Source of the DNA: Polynucleobacter difficilis
Lineage (GTDB): Bacteria > Pseudomonadota > Gammaproteobacteria > Burkholderiales > Burkholderiaceae
Assembly: GCF_003065365.1 (NCBI RefSeq)
Contig: NZ_CP023276.1
Location: 434,001-498,000 of the forward strand
Direction of reading: 5' to 3'
DNA length: 64,000 nt
Position 1 is the first letter of the stretch; each line of letters begins with the position of its first letter. Below are positions 8,028 through 15,529 of this stretch, piece after piece. Position numbers and translations under genes: made by a program. The notes under the pieces were generated by a model. It saw only the letters and a program-made list of their open reading frames with translations. It did no database searches and was not told the origin of the DNA.

Positions 8028-8313
8028 TAAGAAAACCCGCAAAGCCGTAGCTCTTGCTTATGAAATCAATAGTGCTGCGCCGCGCATTACTGGACAAGGT
8101 GAAGGCTTTGTAGCCGATGCAATCTTGGCCAAAGCCAAGGAAATGGGCATACCCACACGAACCGAGCCGGAGCTAGTGGAGTTCTTAATGCAACTCAAAC
8201 TCAATGAACTGGTGCCACCCAAACTCTATGCCGCTGTAGCAGAAGTGCTGGCGTGGGCCTATGAGACTGATGGCAAGGTGATACCTAAGCCAGAGAATAT
8301 CGCCGACAGATAG
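8017..8313 (+). CDS. Stand-alone FlhB C-terminal-domain protein (FlhB-C/YlqH type)
   Basis: 98-residue protein equivalent to the cytoplasmic FlhB export-switch domain after its cleavage site. AVALAYE, APRITGQGEGFVADAILAKAKEMGIP and PPKLYAAVAEVLAWAYE align with the FlhB sequence that follows NPTH, but there is no NPTH motif and there are no membrane segments. The start is taken as TTG 8017, five bases after GGAGG and overlapping the end of the FliK-like gene. It could bind FliK-type proteins or export substrates in place of, or in competition with, FlhB; that is not established. Confidence 0.85.
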   Translation: MALDKKTRKAVALAYEINSAAPRITGQGEGFVADAILAKAKEMGIPTRTEPELVEFLMQLKLNELVPPKLYAAVAEVLAWAYETDGKVIPKPENIADR

Positions 8314-8342
8314 AGTTAATTTGACTTGCCGAGCAGAAAACT

Positions 8343-8459
8343 AATCTCCGCAAAAAATGCGGAGATTAAGCTGCGTATTCACCGCAAATGCAATTATTCA
8401 CCGCATTTTTTGCGGTGAATAGACCATCTGGGCACAAAAAAGCCCAGATCAACTGGGCC
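8343..8459. terminator. Cluster of tandem hairpins between convergent flagellar genes
   Basis: Perfect stems: AATCTCCGCA/TGCGGAGATT (8343-8352 with 8358-8367), ATTCACCGCA/TGCGGTGAAT (8396-8405 with 8411-8420) and ATCTGGGC/GCCCAGAT (8426-8433 with 8442-8449). The last right arm can instead pair with CTGGGC further on. The first two share a CCGCA-(A/T)5-TGCGG core. Together they probably end transcription from both sides. Confidence 0.75.
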
Positions 8460-8494
8460 TTGGCTTAATACGGTGTTGCTTGTAGTTCAGGCGA

Positions 8495-8818
8495 TTACAC
8501 CTGGAGGTTGGTCACTTCTTTGTAGGCGTCAACCAAGCGATTGCGAACGGCAATCATGCCTTGAAGGGATAAATTGGCTTTTTGCAAGGAAACGATGACA
8601 TCTTCTAAGGAGGTGTCGGATGCCCCAAGCGTAAAGGACTGAGCCTTGGCTTGCGCGCTATTTTGAGCGGTATTGACGTTCTCAATGGCGTTCTTGAGCA
8701 CGGCTGAGAAATCAACCCGATTCGGATCTTGGCTGTCGGTAGTTACAGGCTTGCCGCTGGCTGCAGCAGCTAAAGCCTGCATCCGGGTAACCATGGAATC
8801 TACGTTCGGTGTGTTCAT
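8495..8818 (-). CDS. fliE: Flagellar hook-basal body protein FliE
   Basis: Periplasmic junction between the MS ring (FliF) and the proximal rod; among the first exported rod components. 107 residues, the usual length. The C-terminal half (FTLGASDTSLEDVIVSLQKAN, MIAVRNRLVDAYKEV) is the conserved FliE helix pair. It starts 21 bases after the regulator gene stop codon, with no clear ribosome site, so it is likely transcribed with the kinase and activator genes. In other Burkholderiales fliE is divergent from fliF, as here, but without regulator genes between them. Confidence 0.95.
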   Translation of the reverse strand: MNTPNVDSMVTRMQALAAAASGKPVTTDSQDPNRVDFSAVLKNAIENVNTAQNSAQAKAQSFTLGASDTSLEDVIVSLQKANLSLQGMIAVRNRLVDAYKEVTNLQV

Positions 8819-8839
8819 GTATCTAATTATCTAACAAAA

Positions 8840-10330
8840 TCAATCAATAAGGAAGCCAGCTTCTTTATAAGACTTCAGCTTGTAGCGCAGTGCTCTAGCG
8901 GATATTCCTAATATTTCTACGGCTTTTGTTCTATTTCCATTTACTTCTGCCAACACCTTGAGAATGTGCTCTCGCTCAACTGACCCAATGTCTTGGCCTA
9001 TTTCACCCTTTATTGATGCAATTTCTGTGCCATTTTGAGGCATTGCGCTGCTCAAATCCTGATTTATTGGCTCTTTTGGGCGGTGGTCTGCGAGACCAGG
9101 GTGGGTTAGCTGGGAATCGTCTAGCTCTAAATCTTCCGCATAAATTTGGTCCCCATCGGCCAATAAAACCGCCCGCTGAATGATGTTTTCCAGTTCCCGA
9201 ACATTGCCAGGCCAAGGGTACTTTTGGAGCAGTGCTTTCGCGGCGGTACTGAGTGTCAGCGATTCGCGACCGATGTTCATGCTGTAGCGCTTCAAAAAAA
9301 ACTCGGCCAAGGGAATAATGTCGAGCGGACGATTGCGTAATTCCAGAACATGGATAGGGAAGACGTTTAAGCGAAAGTACAGATCCTCGCGAAACTTGCC
9401 TGCCTTGACTTGCTCTTGCAGATTTAAATTAGTGGCTGCAATGATGCGCACATCTGCCTGAATGGAATCGGTTGAGCCAATGCGCTCAATCATTTTGTCT
9501 TGCAAGACGCGCAATAGTTTGGCTTGCAGTGGCGCTGGCATTTCGCCGATCTCATCTAAAAAGAGGGTGCCTTTGTGGGCTTGCTCAAACTTACCAGCTT
9601 GGGATTTGGTTGCACCAGTAAACGAGCCTTTTTCATGACCAAACAAAATGGATTCCAGCAAGGTCTCTGGAATAGCAGCACAATTAATCGCTACATAAGG
9701 TCCTTTGGCACGCTTGGACGTTTTATGAATGTGATGCGCAATTACCTCTTTACCAGCACCCGATTCACCGGTGACTAAAACACTGGTGTCGGTCGCTGCC
9801 ACGCGCTCGCAGCGCGTGAAGGTGGCAATGCTTTGGGGATCGACGGCAATCACGCTATGTTCGACGGAGCGAATTTGCGAACCCGTTTCCTTGGCTTTAG
9901 GAGCAGTTTCTACCGATGCAATTGCTTCGTTGGAGTTTGCTTTTGGCGCTTCGGGTGGGTGATAACGAGAAATAATTTCAATTAACTGCTGCGGCACAAA
10001 CGGTTTGATCAAGAAGTCCCTTGCCCCTGCCTTGAGCGCCTCTACTGCGAGCTTGGTATCGGCAAATGCGGTCATGATGACAACCGGTAAATCGGGGCAC
10101 TGGGTTTGCGCAATCTTTAAAAGATCGAGGCCAGTCATGCCTGGCAGCTTAAAGTCCGTGACTAACACCGTATTGAGTCCAGGGCGCAAGAGGGGTACCA
10201 CGGTCTCTGCCCGCTGATGCGTGACAAAGTCAATGTGCTTCATGCGCAGCGTGACGGCAATGGCTTCCCGGAGGTCTTCATCGTCCTCAACCAAAATTAC
10301 CGGAAAACGTGCATCGATGGATTCATTCAT
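8840..10330 (-). CDS. Sigma-54-dependent flagellar response regulator (FlrC/FleR type)
   Basis: 496-residue activator of RpoN promoters. Residues ~8-122 are a receiver domain with acidic pocket D16/D17, phospho-acceptor D59 (VTDFKLPGMTG), T87 and K109. Residues ~160-395 are the AAA+ domain with Walker A GESGAGKE (188-195), the sigma-54 contact loop GSFTGA (235-240, a tolerated variant of GAFTGA) and Walker B GTLFLDEIGEMP. The last ~45 residues are a Fis-type helix-turn-helix (NRTKAVEILGISARALRYKL). The kinase gene lies 23 bases upstream. With sigma-54 sites before fliD, fliK and flgB, a role as class III activator is a firm inference. Confidence 0.93.
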   Translation of the reverse strand: MNESIDARFPVILVEDDEDLREAIAVTLRMKHIDFVTHQRAETVVPLLRPGLNTVLVTDFKLPGMTGLDLLKIAQTQCPDLPVVIMTAFADTKLAVEALKAGARDFLIKPFVPQQLIEIISRYHPPEAPKANSNEAIASVETAPKAKETGSQIRSVEHSVIAVDPQSIATFTRCERVAATDTSVLVTGESGAGKEVIAHHIHKTSKRAKGPYVAINCAAIPETLLESILFGHEKGSFTGATKSQAGKFEQAHKGTLFLDEIGEMPAPLQAKLLRVLQDKMIERIGSTDSIQADVRIIAATNLNLQEQVKAGKFREDLYFRLNVFPIHVLELRNRPLDIIPLAEFFLKRYSMNIGRESLTLSTAAKALLQKYPWPGNVRELENIIQRAVLLADGDQIYAEDLELDDSQLTHPGLADHRPKEPINQDLSSAMPQNGTEIASIKGEIGQDIGSVEREHILKVLAEVNGNRTKAVEILGISARALRYKLKSYKEAGFLID

Positions 10331-10353
10331 TTCAGTAAGCCGCTTATGCGTAT

Positions 10354-11571
10354 TTAAGATTGGGTGATAGGTAGGGTGATTTTGAAAACGGCACCCTCGT
10401 GGGTGTTGTGAACGCCAATGCTTCCGCGGTGCGCATCGAAGGTATTTTTAGCAATCGATAAGCCCAGGCCCGTGCCATTGGCGCTGGTGGTAGAAAATGG
10501 CTCAAATAAAGAATCAATCATGGTGCTGGCAATACCGGGGCCTTGATCTGCAATCGTGATGATGAGCTTCTTGGATTCCGTTGTTGCACTGAGTAAGACG
10601 GTATCGCCGGCTTTCGAAACAGCGAGTGCATTTTCAAGAATCGCAACCAAAGCATTGGGGATGGACTTGGGCTCTACCAGCAACATCACCGTATCGGGAA
10701 TAGCGCAATCAATGGAGAGGGTGACTCCTTGGGTTTCAAAGAGCGCCTGAATACTGGCTTGTGCTTCTTCAATCAGTTGCTTGGCCGAAGTGAGTACTGT
10801 TTTATTGGGACGATTGGAAATAAATCGCAACATGTCTTGCGAGAGTTTTTCAAGGTCCATTAACTGCTTACGTAGACGCAAGGCAAATTCTTTGGCCATC
10901 TCAGGCTGCACTTCATCGTCGCAAAGGTGCGACGAGTAGAGCAGGGCGGTAGCAAGCGGTGTACGGAACTGATGCGCAATGCCTGCGGCCATCTTGCCCA
11001 TCGCGGTGAGGCGGTTCTCGCGCTGGGTTTCTTGGTGAAGTGCAATGTTGGCGGTAATGTCTTGAATCTGAATAAAACTACGGGTGCCTTCATCAATGCG
11101 AATGACTTGCACCATTTTTTGCGGTGAATTAGGGTCTTCTGGGCCGCCGATCACGTACTCACCGGGGGCGATCGAGGCTTGCCACTCGTTTGGCAAGGCA
11201 AATTGCTGGCCCTTGCTAAGGCTAGGTAAAAAATGCAATACGGCCGGGTTATGGAGCAACACAATGTTGTTTTCCAGCAGGATCACCCCAGCCGGAATCG
11301 CATTTAACAAGATGCCAAGCCGTTGATTGGATTGCTGGAGCTCGGAACTCAGCTGGTTGATTTTGTCCTGGAGGTCCGCTTGCTGGGCCTCGAGTTTTTG
11401 GGACTCCGCATAAAAAATGGCAAACGCCTCTTCCAGGTGCTTTGCAGCCAGGGCGGGATCATGCTCCACGTTTACGGTAGCAGCGGGCTTGGTCAATGTG
11501 TATCGATGCCTATCAATGCATAGTTCATGGCTTGCGTTTACGCATACGCAAGGCGGCAATTTTTGCCTCAT
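10354..11571 (-). CDS. Cytoplasmic PAS histidine kinase (FlrB/FleS type)
   Basis: Partner kinase of the adjacent activator. No membrane segment is seen, as in FlrB and FleS. After a helical stretch (~50-85) comes a PAS-like sensor (~85-180, AIPAGVILLENNIVLLHNPA), a HisKA helix with phospho-acceptor H200 (GIAHQFRTPLATALL), then the ATPase domain with N box (NALVAILENAL), G1 (IADQGPGI) and G2 (GTGLGLSIAKN). The coordinates use the first ATG; the first ~25 residues are Cys/His-rich and do not look like coding sequence. A TTG at 11496 (MTKPAATV) is a plausible true start, which would place the inverted repeat at 11532-11553 in the promoter region. Confidence 0.9.
   Translation of the reverse strand: MRQKLPPCVCVNASHELCIDRHRYTLTKPAATVNVEHDPALAAKHLEEAFAIFYAESQKLEAQQADLQDKINQLSSELQQSNQRLGILLNAIPAGVILLENNIVLLHNPAVLHFLPSLSKGQQFALPNEWQASIAPGEYVIGGPEDPNSPQKMVQVIRIDEGTRSFIQIQDITANIALHQETQRENRLTAMGKMAAGIAHQFRTPLATALLYSSHLCDDEVQPEMAKEFALRLRKQLMDLEKLSQDMLRFISNRPNKTVLTSAKQLIEEAQASIQALFETQGVTLSIDCAIPDTVMLLVEPKSIPNALVAILENALAVSKAGDTVLLSATTESKKLIITIADQGPGIASTMIDSLFEPFSTTSANGTGLGLSIAKNTFDAHRGSIGVHNTHEGAVFKITLPITQS
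11532..11553. repeat. Inverted repeat upstream of or inside the kinase start
   Basis: CTTGCGT and ACGCAAG form a perfect 7-bp inverted repeat around an 8-base spacer. If the kinase begins at TTG 11496, the repeat lies in its leader and could be an operator; if it begins at 11571, the repeat is coding. The sequence alone does not decide. Confidence 0.35.
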
Positions 11572-11599
11572 TCAAGGCATAGAATATCAATATTTAGGG

Positions 11600-11638
11600 A
11601 AAAATGGCAAAAATGTTCTATATTTAGTGCTATAGTTC
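11600..11638. promoter_or_regulatory. Candidate regulatory motifs between the kinase gene and fliF
   Basis: AAAAATGGCAAAAAT (11600-11614) is identical to 140-154. TATATTTAGTGCTATAGTTC (11619-11638) carries the TTAGTG word that also forms an inverted repeat before flgB. No good sigma-54 promoter is present: TGGCAAAAATGTTCTA lacks the -12 GC. TATAGT at 11631 could be a -10 box but no matching -35 box is evident. The binding protein is unknown. Confidence 0.3.
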
Positions 11639-11674
11639 TAAAATAACATTGCCTGATTTGACGGAATCGACCCA

Positions 11675-13624
11675 TTGAGCGAAGAAGCAAAGCCCGGATT
11701 ACAGGAAAGCGCAAAGGATGCAGCAGTAGTCAATATTGGCTCTAAGGCTGCCTCCCAAGCTACTCCAGGAGCTGTCCCATTCACGGGCAAGGTGAAACTC
11801 CCCTCAAAATTAGGTGAATTGCAGCAGCGCTTTGGCGCCCTCAATCTCCAGCAACGCCTCATTGTTACCGCAGCACTTTTTTTGTTTATCTCGGTGCTGA
11901 TTTTTGTTTCGGTTTCTGGCCGCAGCAAAGACGATTACCGCGTTCTTTTCTCCAGCGTCAATGAGCGCGATGGAGCTGCGATCGTAGCTGCCCTGCAACA
12001 GATGAATGTGCCTTACAAATTCACTGAAGGCGGCGCTGCAATTTTGGTTCCTGAATCTTCGGTGTATGAAACCCGTTTGCGCCTTGCTGGACAAGGGTTG
12101 CCGAAAGCAGGCAACGTTGGTTTTGAACTCCTTGAAAACCAAAAATTGGGTACCAGCCAGTTTGTTGAGCAAGTTAATTATCAGCGCGCCCTTGAAGGTG
12201 AATTGGCGCGCAGCATTAGTTCATTAGCCCAAGTGAAATCAGCCAGAGTGATGCTGGCCATTCCGAAGCAAACTGCGTTTATGCGTGAGCAAGAAAAGCC
12301 CACGGCTTCCGTAGTGATTACGATGCATCCAGGTCGCTTCCTCGATTCACAACAAGTTGCCGCCATTACGAATCTGATTGGTTCTTCTGTGCCGAATTTA
12401 GGCCCGGCCAATGTGACGATTGTGGATGCTGAAGGAAGCTTGTTGGCGCCCAACGCACAGCGTCTAATGGGCCTCGACAGTACCCAATTAAAGTACGTAG
12501 CAGAGTTAGAGGGCGCGTTATCCAAACGGGTTCAGGCGATTCTTGAGCCGATCACCGGTAAAGAGAATATCCGGGCGCAGGTTACAGTCGACATGGACTT
12601 TGGTGAAGTGCAGCGCACCGAAGAAACCTTTGGTCGCAACTCGCCACCCAATCAATCTTCGATTCGCAGCCAGCAAACCAATGAAGCAGCATCGCCTGGA
12701 TCTGCCGCGGCGGGTGTGCCCGGCGCCCTGACCAACCAGCCACCCGGCGCCGCGCAGGCTCCTATTAATGCTCCAGGCGGAGCGGCCGCCAATACCGGAC
12801 CGCAGAACCTCAATGCACCTCCAAGCAGCTCTGGCGGAACGGCCACTAACCTCAAAAGGGATGCCACGATCAACTATGAATTGGATCGCGCCATTCAGAG
12901 CATTAAGTCCCAAAAAGGTCAGGTTAGAAGGATTTCCGCTGGTGTCGTTGTGAACTTCAAGCAACCTCCTGGGGTCGATAAGGAAGGCAATCCACTCAAG
13001 CCAGTTCCGTACAGCGCCAAAGAGTTAGAGCAGATTAATAATTTAGCCCGCGATGCGGTTGGGTTTAATGAGCGCCGTGGCGATAGCGTCAGTGTTGCCA
13101 ACATTCCATTTAAGATCGAGGCTGACCTAGAGCCTCCTTTTTATAAGCAGGCTGGCGTTATTGAGCTCAGTAAAGAGTTCTTTAAGTTCGCTATTATTTT
13201 GGGTTCCTTGGCGATTATTTTCTTTGGCGTAGTGAAGCCATTGCTCTTTCCTAAGAAAATGGATGAGGCTTTGGAAGAGCAGCGCATCGAAGAAGAGTTT
13301 GATGAGAAAATCAAAGCCGAGATGGCTCAGATGGATCCAAAGGCGCGCGAGAAACGCCGCATGGAAATGGAGCTGCTCAAAGAGCGTCAGCGGATTGCTG
13401 AAGAGGAAGAGCGTGCTCATCTTGAAGCGGAGCGTGCCAAATTGGAAGAAGAGCGTAAACGTGCGGATGAAGGAAAAAAACAAGAGTACGAAGAGTTACT
13501 CAAGTACGCACAGGAATTCGTGGAAGAGAACCCCAAGGTGGTTTCTTCTATATTTAAAGAGTGGTTAGCTGACGATGCCAGCAAGACAAATACTGCGAAT
13601 GCCGCTGCGGCCGCTGCTGCTTGA
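11675..13624 (+). CDS. fliF: Flagellar MS-ring protein FliF
   Basis: Inner-membrane ring on which the basal body is built; its C-terminus binds FliG. 649 residues, longer than the usual ~560. There is a first membrane segment at ~75-95 (LIVTAALFLFISVLIFVSV), a periplasmic YscJ/FliF ring domain, a ~120-residue Gly/Pro/Ala/Asn-rich linker (~330-400), a second membrane segment at ~505-525 (FAIILGSLAIIFFGVVKPLLF), and a long charged coiled-coil (~530-615) before the FliG-binding end FKEWLADD and an Ala run. The start is TTG 11675; no ATG candidate lies nearby. It heads the fliFGHIJK operon. Confidence 0.96.
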   Translation: MSEEAKPGLQESAKDAAVVNIGSKAASQATPGAVPFTGKVKLPSKLGELQQRFGALNLQQRLIVTAALFLFISVLIFVSVSGRSKDDYRVLFSSVNERDGAAIVAALQQMNVPYKFTEGGAAILVPESSVYETRLRLAGQGLPKAGNVGFELLENQKLGTSQFVEQVNYQRALEGELARSISSLAQVKSARVMLAIPKQTAFMREQEKPTASVVITMHPGRFLDSQQVAAITNLIGSSVPNLGPANVTIVDAEGSLLAPNAQRLMGLDSTQLKYVAELEGALSKRVQAILEPITGKENIRAQVTVDMDFGEVQRTEETFGRNSPPNQSSIRSQQTNEAASPGSAAAGVPGALTNQPPGAAQAPINAPGGAAANTGPQNLNAPPSSSGGTATNLKRDATINYELDRAIQSIKSQKGQVRRISAGVVVNFKQPPGVDKEGNPLKPVPYSAKELEQINNLARDAVGFNERRGDSVSVANIPFKIEADLEPPFYKQAGVIELSKEFFKFAIILGSLAIIFFGVVKPLLFPKKMDEALEEQRIEEEFDEKIKAEMAQMDPKAREKRRMEMELLKERQRIAEEEERAHLEAERAKLEEERKRADEGKKQEYEELLKYAQEFVEENPKVVSSIFKEWLADDASKTNTANAAAAAAA

Positions 13625-13641
13625 GATAAAGGGTAAATACG

Positions 13642-14736
13642 ATGCCGGATGAAGTAGCCGCCCCCAAACAGCTCTCGATTGCTGAAGCCCTCAAGGAAGG
13701 TGTTAAGGCAGCAACTCAATCTGGCAATCTGACTTTTGACGAGCTGGATGGTGCTTCGCGTGCCGCCGTGGTCTTGTTGGCGGTTGGCGCTGAATCGGCA
13801 GCAAATGTCTTGCGCCAAATGACCCCATTTGAAGTGCAGCGCCTTTCCGGAAAAATGGCGGTGGTGCGTTCCTTAAGTCGCGATTTGGTTTTGCAAGTGC
13901 TGCGCCAATTTAAAGAAGTCACTGAAAATAATTCGCAAGTAGCGTTTGATACCGACTCCTTCATGCAGAACATGCTGACCAAAGCCATGGGCGCAGAAGG
14001 CGCTTCTGACTTGCTAGGTCGCCTTGAATCCACGCTGGACATGTCTGGTATTGAAACGCTCAAGCGGATGGAATCCGATGTTCTCTACGAGATGATCAAA
14101 AATGAACATCCGCAAATTATTGCTACCGTGATGGTGTTCTTAGATCCATCGCAGGCAGCATCGGTACTGAAGTTATTTGGTGATGACTTGCGTAACGAGT
14201 TGATTCTTCGCATTGCTTTGCTTGAGAAGGTACAGCCGGCCGCTTTGAAGGAGTTGAACGAGGTGATGTCGCGCTCTGCAGGACCCGATGCGGATTTCCG
14301 CAGAAGTACCGTGGGCGGCGTGGTACCGACCGCAGAAATTCTCAATATGCTTTCGGGCGGCTTGGACAAAGAGGCGCTCAATACAATTCGCAATTTCAAT
14401 GTGGAATTGGCCGATGCGATTCAAGAGAAGATGTTCGTCTTCGAGGATTTCAACGAAATCGAAGATCGTTCGCTGCAAACCCTGTTGTTAGAAGTTCCAC
14501 AAGACACCTTAATCGTTGCATTGAAAGGCGCAAGTCCAAAGCTGCGCGAAAAGCTGTTCAAGAATATGGCAAAGCGTGCTGCCGACGGTGTTCGCGAAGA
14601 TCTGGAAACCAGGCCACCCGTCAAAGTACAAGAAGTCGAAGAGATGCAAAAAGAAGTTATTCGCATTGCCCGCGCCTTGTCCGATGAAGGTCGCATGATC
14701 ATGGAAAGGGGCAAGTCAGCCGATGCCTTCCTCTGA
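13642..14736 (+). CDS. fliG: Flagellar motor switch protein FliG
   Basis: C-ring protein linking FliF to FliM and carrying the torque-generating face that meets MotA. 364 residues. The N-domain begins ELDGASRAAVVLLAVGAESAANVLR. The middle domain has the EHPQIIATVMVFLDPSQAA motif. The C-domain contains the conserved charged helix (MFVFEDFNEIEDRSLQTLLLEV, DTLIVALKGASPKLREKLFKNM). The N-terminus carries ~30 extra residues. It lies 17 bases after fliF and overlaps fliH by 14 bases, which suggests coupled translation. Confidence 0.97.
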   Translation: MPDEVAAPKQLSIAEALKEGVKAATQSGNLTFDELDGASRAAVVLLAVGAESAANVLRQMTPFEVQRLSGKMAVVRSLSRDLVLQVLRQFKEVTENNSQVAFDTDSFMQNMLTKAMGAEGASDLLGRLESTLDMSGIETLKRMESDVLYEMIKNEHPQIIATVMVFLDPSQAASVLKLFGDDLRNELILRIALLEKVQPAALKELNEVMSRSAGPDADFRRSTVGGVVPTAEILNMLSGGLDKEALNTIRNFNVELADAIQEKMFVFEDFNEIEDRSLQTLLLEVPQDTLIVALKGASPKLREKLFKNMAKRAADGVREDLETRPPVKVQEVEEMQKEVIRIARALSDEGRMIMERGKSADAFL

Positions 14737-15529
14737 TGAGGACTCCTTGCTGACGAGGTGGGAGCCGCCCTCTTTCGATCCGCCAAAGCCCCCTAAGCCA
14801 CCCAAGGTTGCGCCCATTTATTACCCAACGGTGGAAGAGGTAGAGGCGATTCGGGAAGGTGCTTATAAAGAAGCCTATGAGTTGGGTTCGAACCAAGGCT
14901 TTGTGGAAGGCAGAGATGCCGGCTACAAAGAAGGCAAAGAAGCCGGTTACCGTGAAGGCTACAAGCAAGGCTATGTAGAAGCGGATGAAGAAACCAAGCG
15001 CCTGCAAGATGCTTTAGGCCGCTTGCTGGAGGCGCTCACCGGCATGCCCGAAGCGATTGCTGAGCCTTTAACCCAATTGAGTTTTGAAATCGCCTCACGC
15101 CTCACAGCAAATGCATCGATGGAGCGCGCTCCCTTTGTTGCCGCAGTTCAAGAGGCACTCATGCGCTTGCCCCGCCCAGGTGAAAATTTATACCTGCGTT
15201 TACGGGCAGAAGAAGTGGAGTCCTGGAAAAAGATTGTGGATGATCCGGGCCTCCCATTTAACTGCACTATTTTGGTCGATGCGGACGTGCGTCCAGGGCA
15301 TGCTTATGTTGAAGTCAGCGGCGCCCGAATCGACGTTGGCCAAGAGGCCCGCCTTGCACTCGTCCGCCATGCCTTGGGCTTAGACGCTATTGCAGAGATA
15401 GACAGCACAGCCGATGCAATGCCACAGAGTGACACGCAGCTGCTCGGCAATGCGCCCAGCGAACCTCCTGCATTGGATCCAGATCCGCCTGCGGATGAAC
15501 TGGATCCTCCTCCGGCAGAAAAAGAGTGA
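14723..15529 (+). CDS. fliH: Flagellar assembly protein FliH
   Basis: Peripheral regulator of the export ATPase FliI that docks it to FliN and the export gate. 268 residues. A Pro-rich N-terminal part (PPKPPKPP) is followed by the diagnostic Gly-x-x-x-Gly helix repeats at ~50-90 (GFVEGRDAGYKEGKEAGYRE). The FliH/HrpE/YscL domain then contains LTQLSFEIASRL and DVRPGHAYVEVSGARIDVG. The C-terminal ~40 residues are an acidic Pro/Asp tail not typical of the family. It overlaps both fliG and fliI. Confidence 0.94.
   Translation: MPSSDEDSLLTRWEPPSFDPPKPPKPPKVAPIYYPTVEEVEAIREGAYKEAYELGSNQGFVEGRDAGYKEGKEAGYREGYKQGYVEADEETKRLQDALGRLLEALTGMPEAIAEPLTQLSFEIASRLTANASMERAPFVAAVQEALMRLPRPGENLYLRLRAEEVESWKKIVDDPGLPFNCTILVDADVRPGHAYVEVSGARIDVGQEARLALVRHALGLDAIAEIDSTADAMPQSDTQLLGNAPSEPPALDPDPPADELDPPPAEKE

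Noticed and set aside
11605..11620. TGGCAAAAATGTTCTA as a sigma-54 promoter of fliF
   Set aside because: The -24 half is good but the essential -12 GC is missing.
12650..12870. Ala/Gly/Pro-rich repeat in fliF as a possible frameshift or insertion
   Set aside because: The frame stays open and the flanking domains are complete; it is a natural low-complexity linker.
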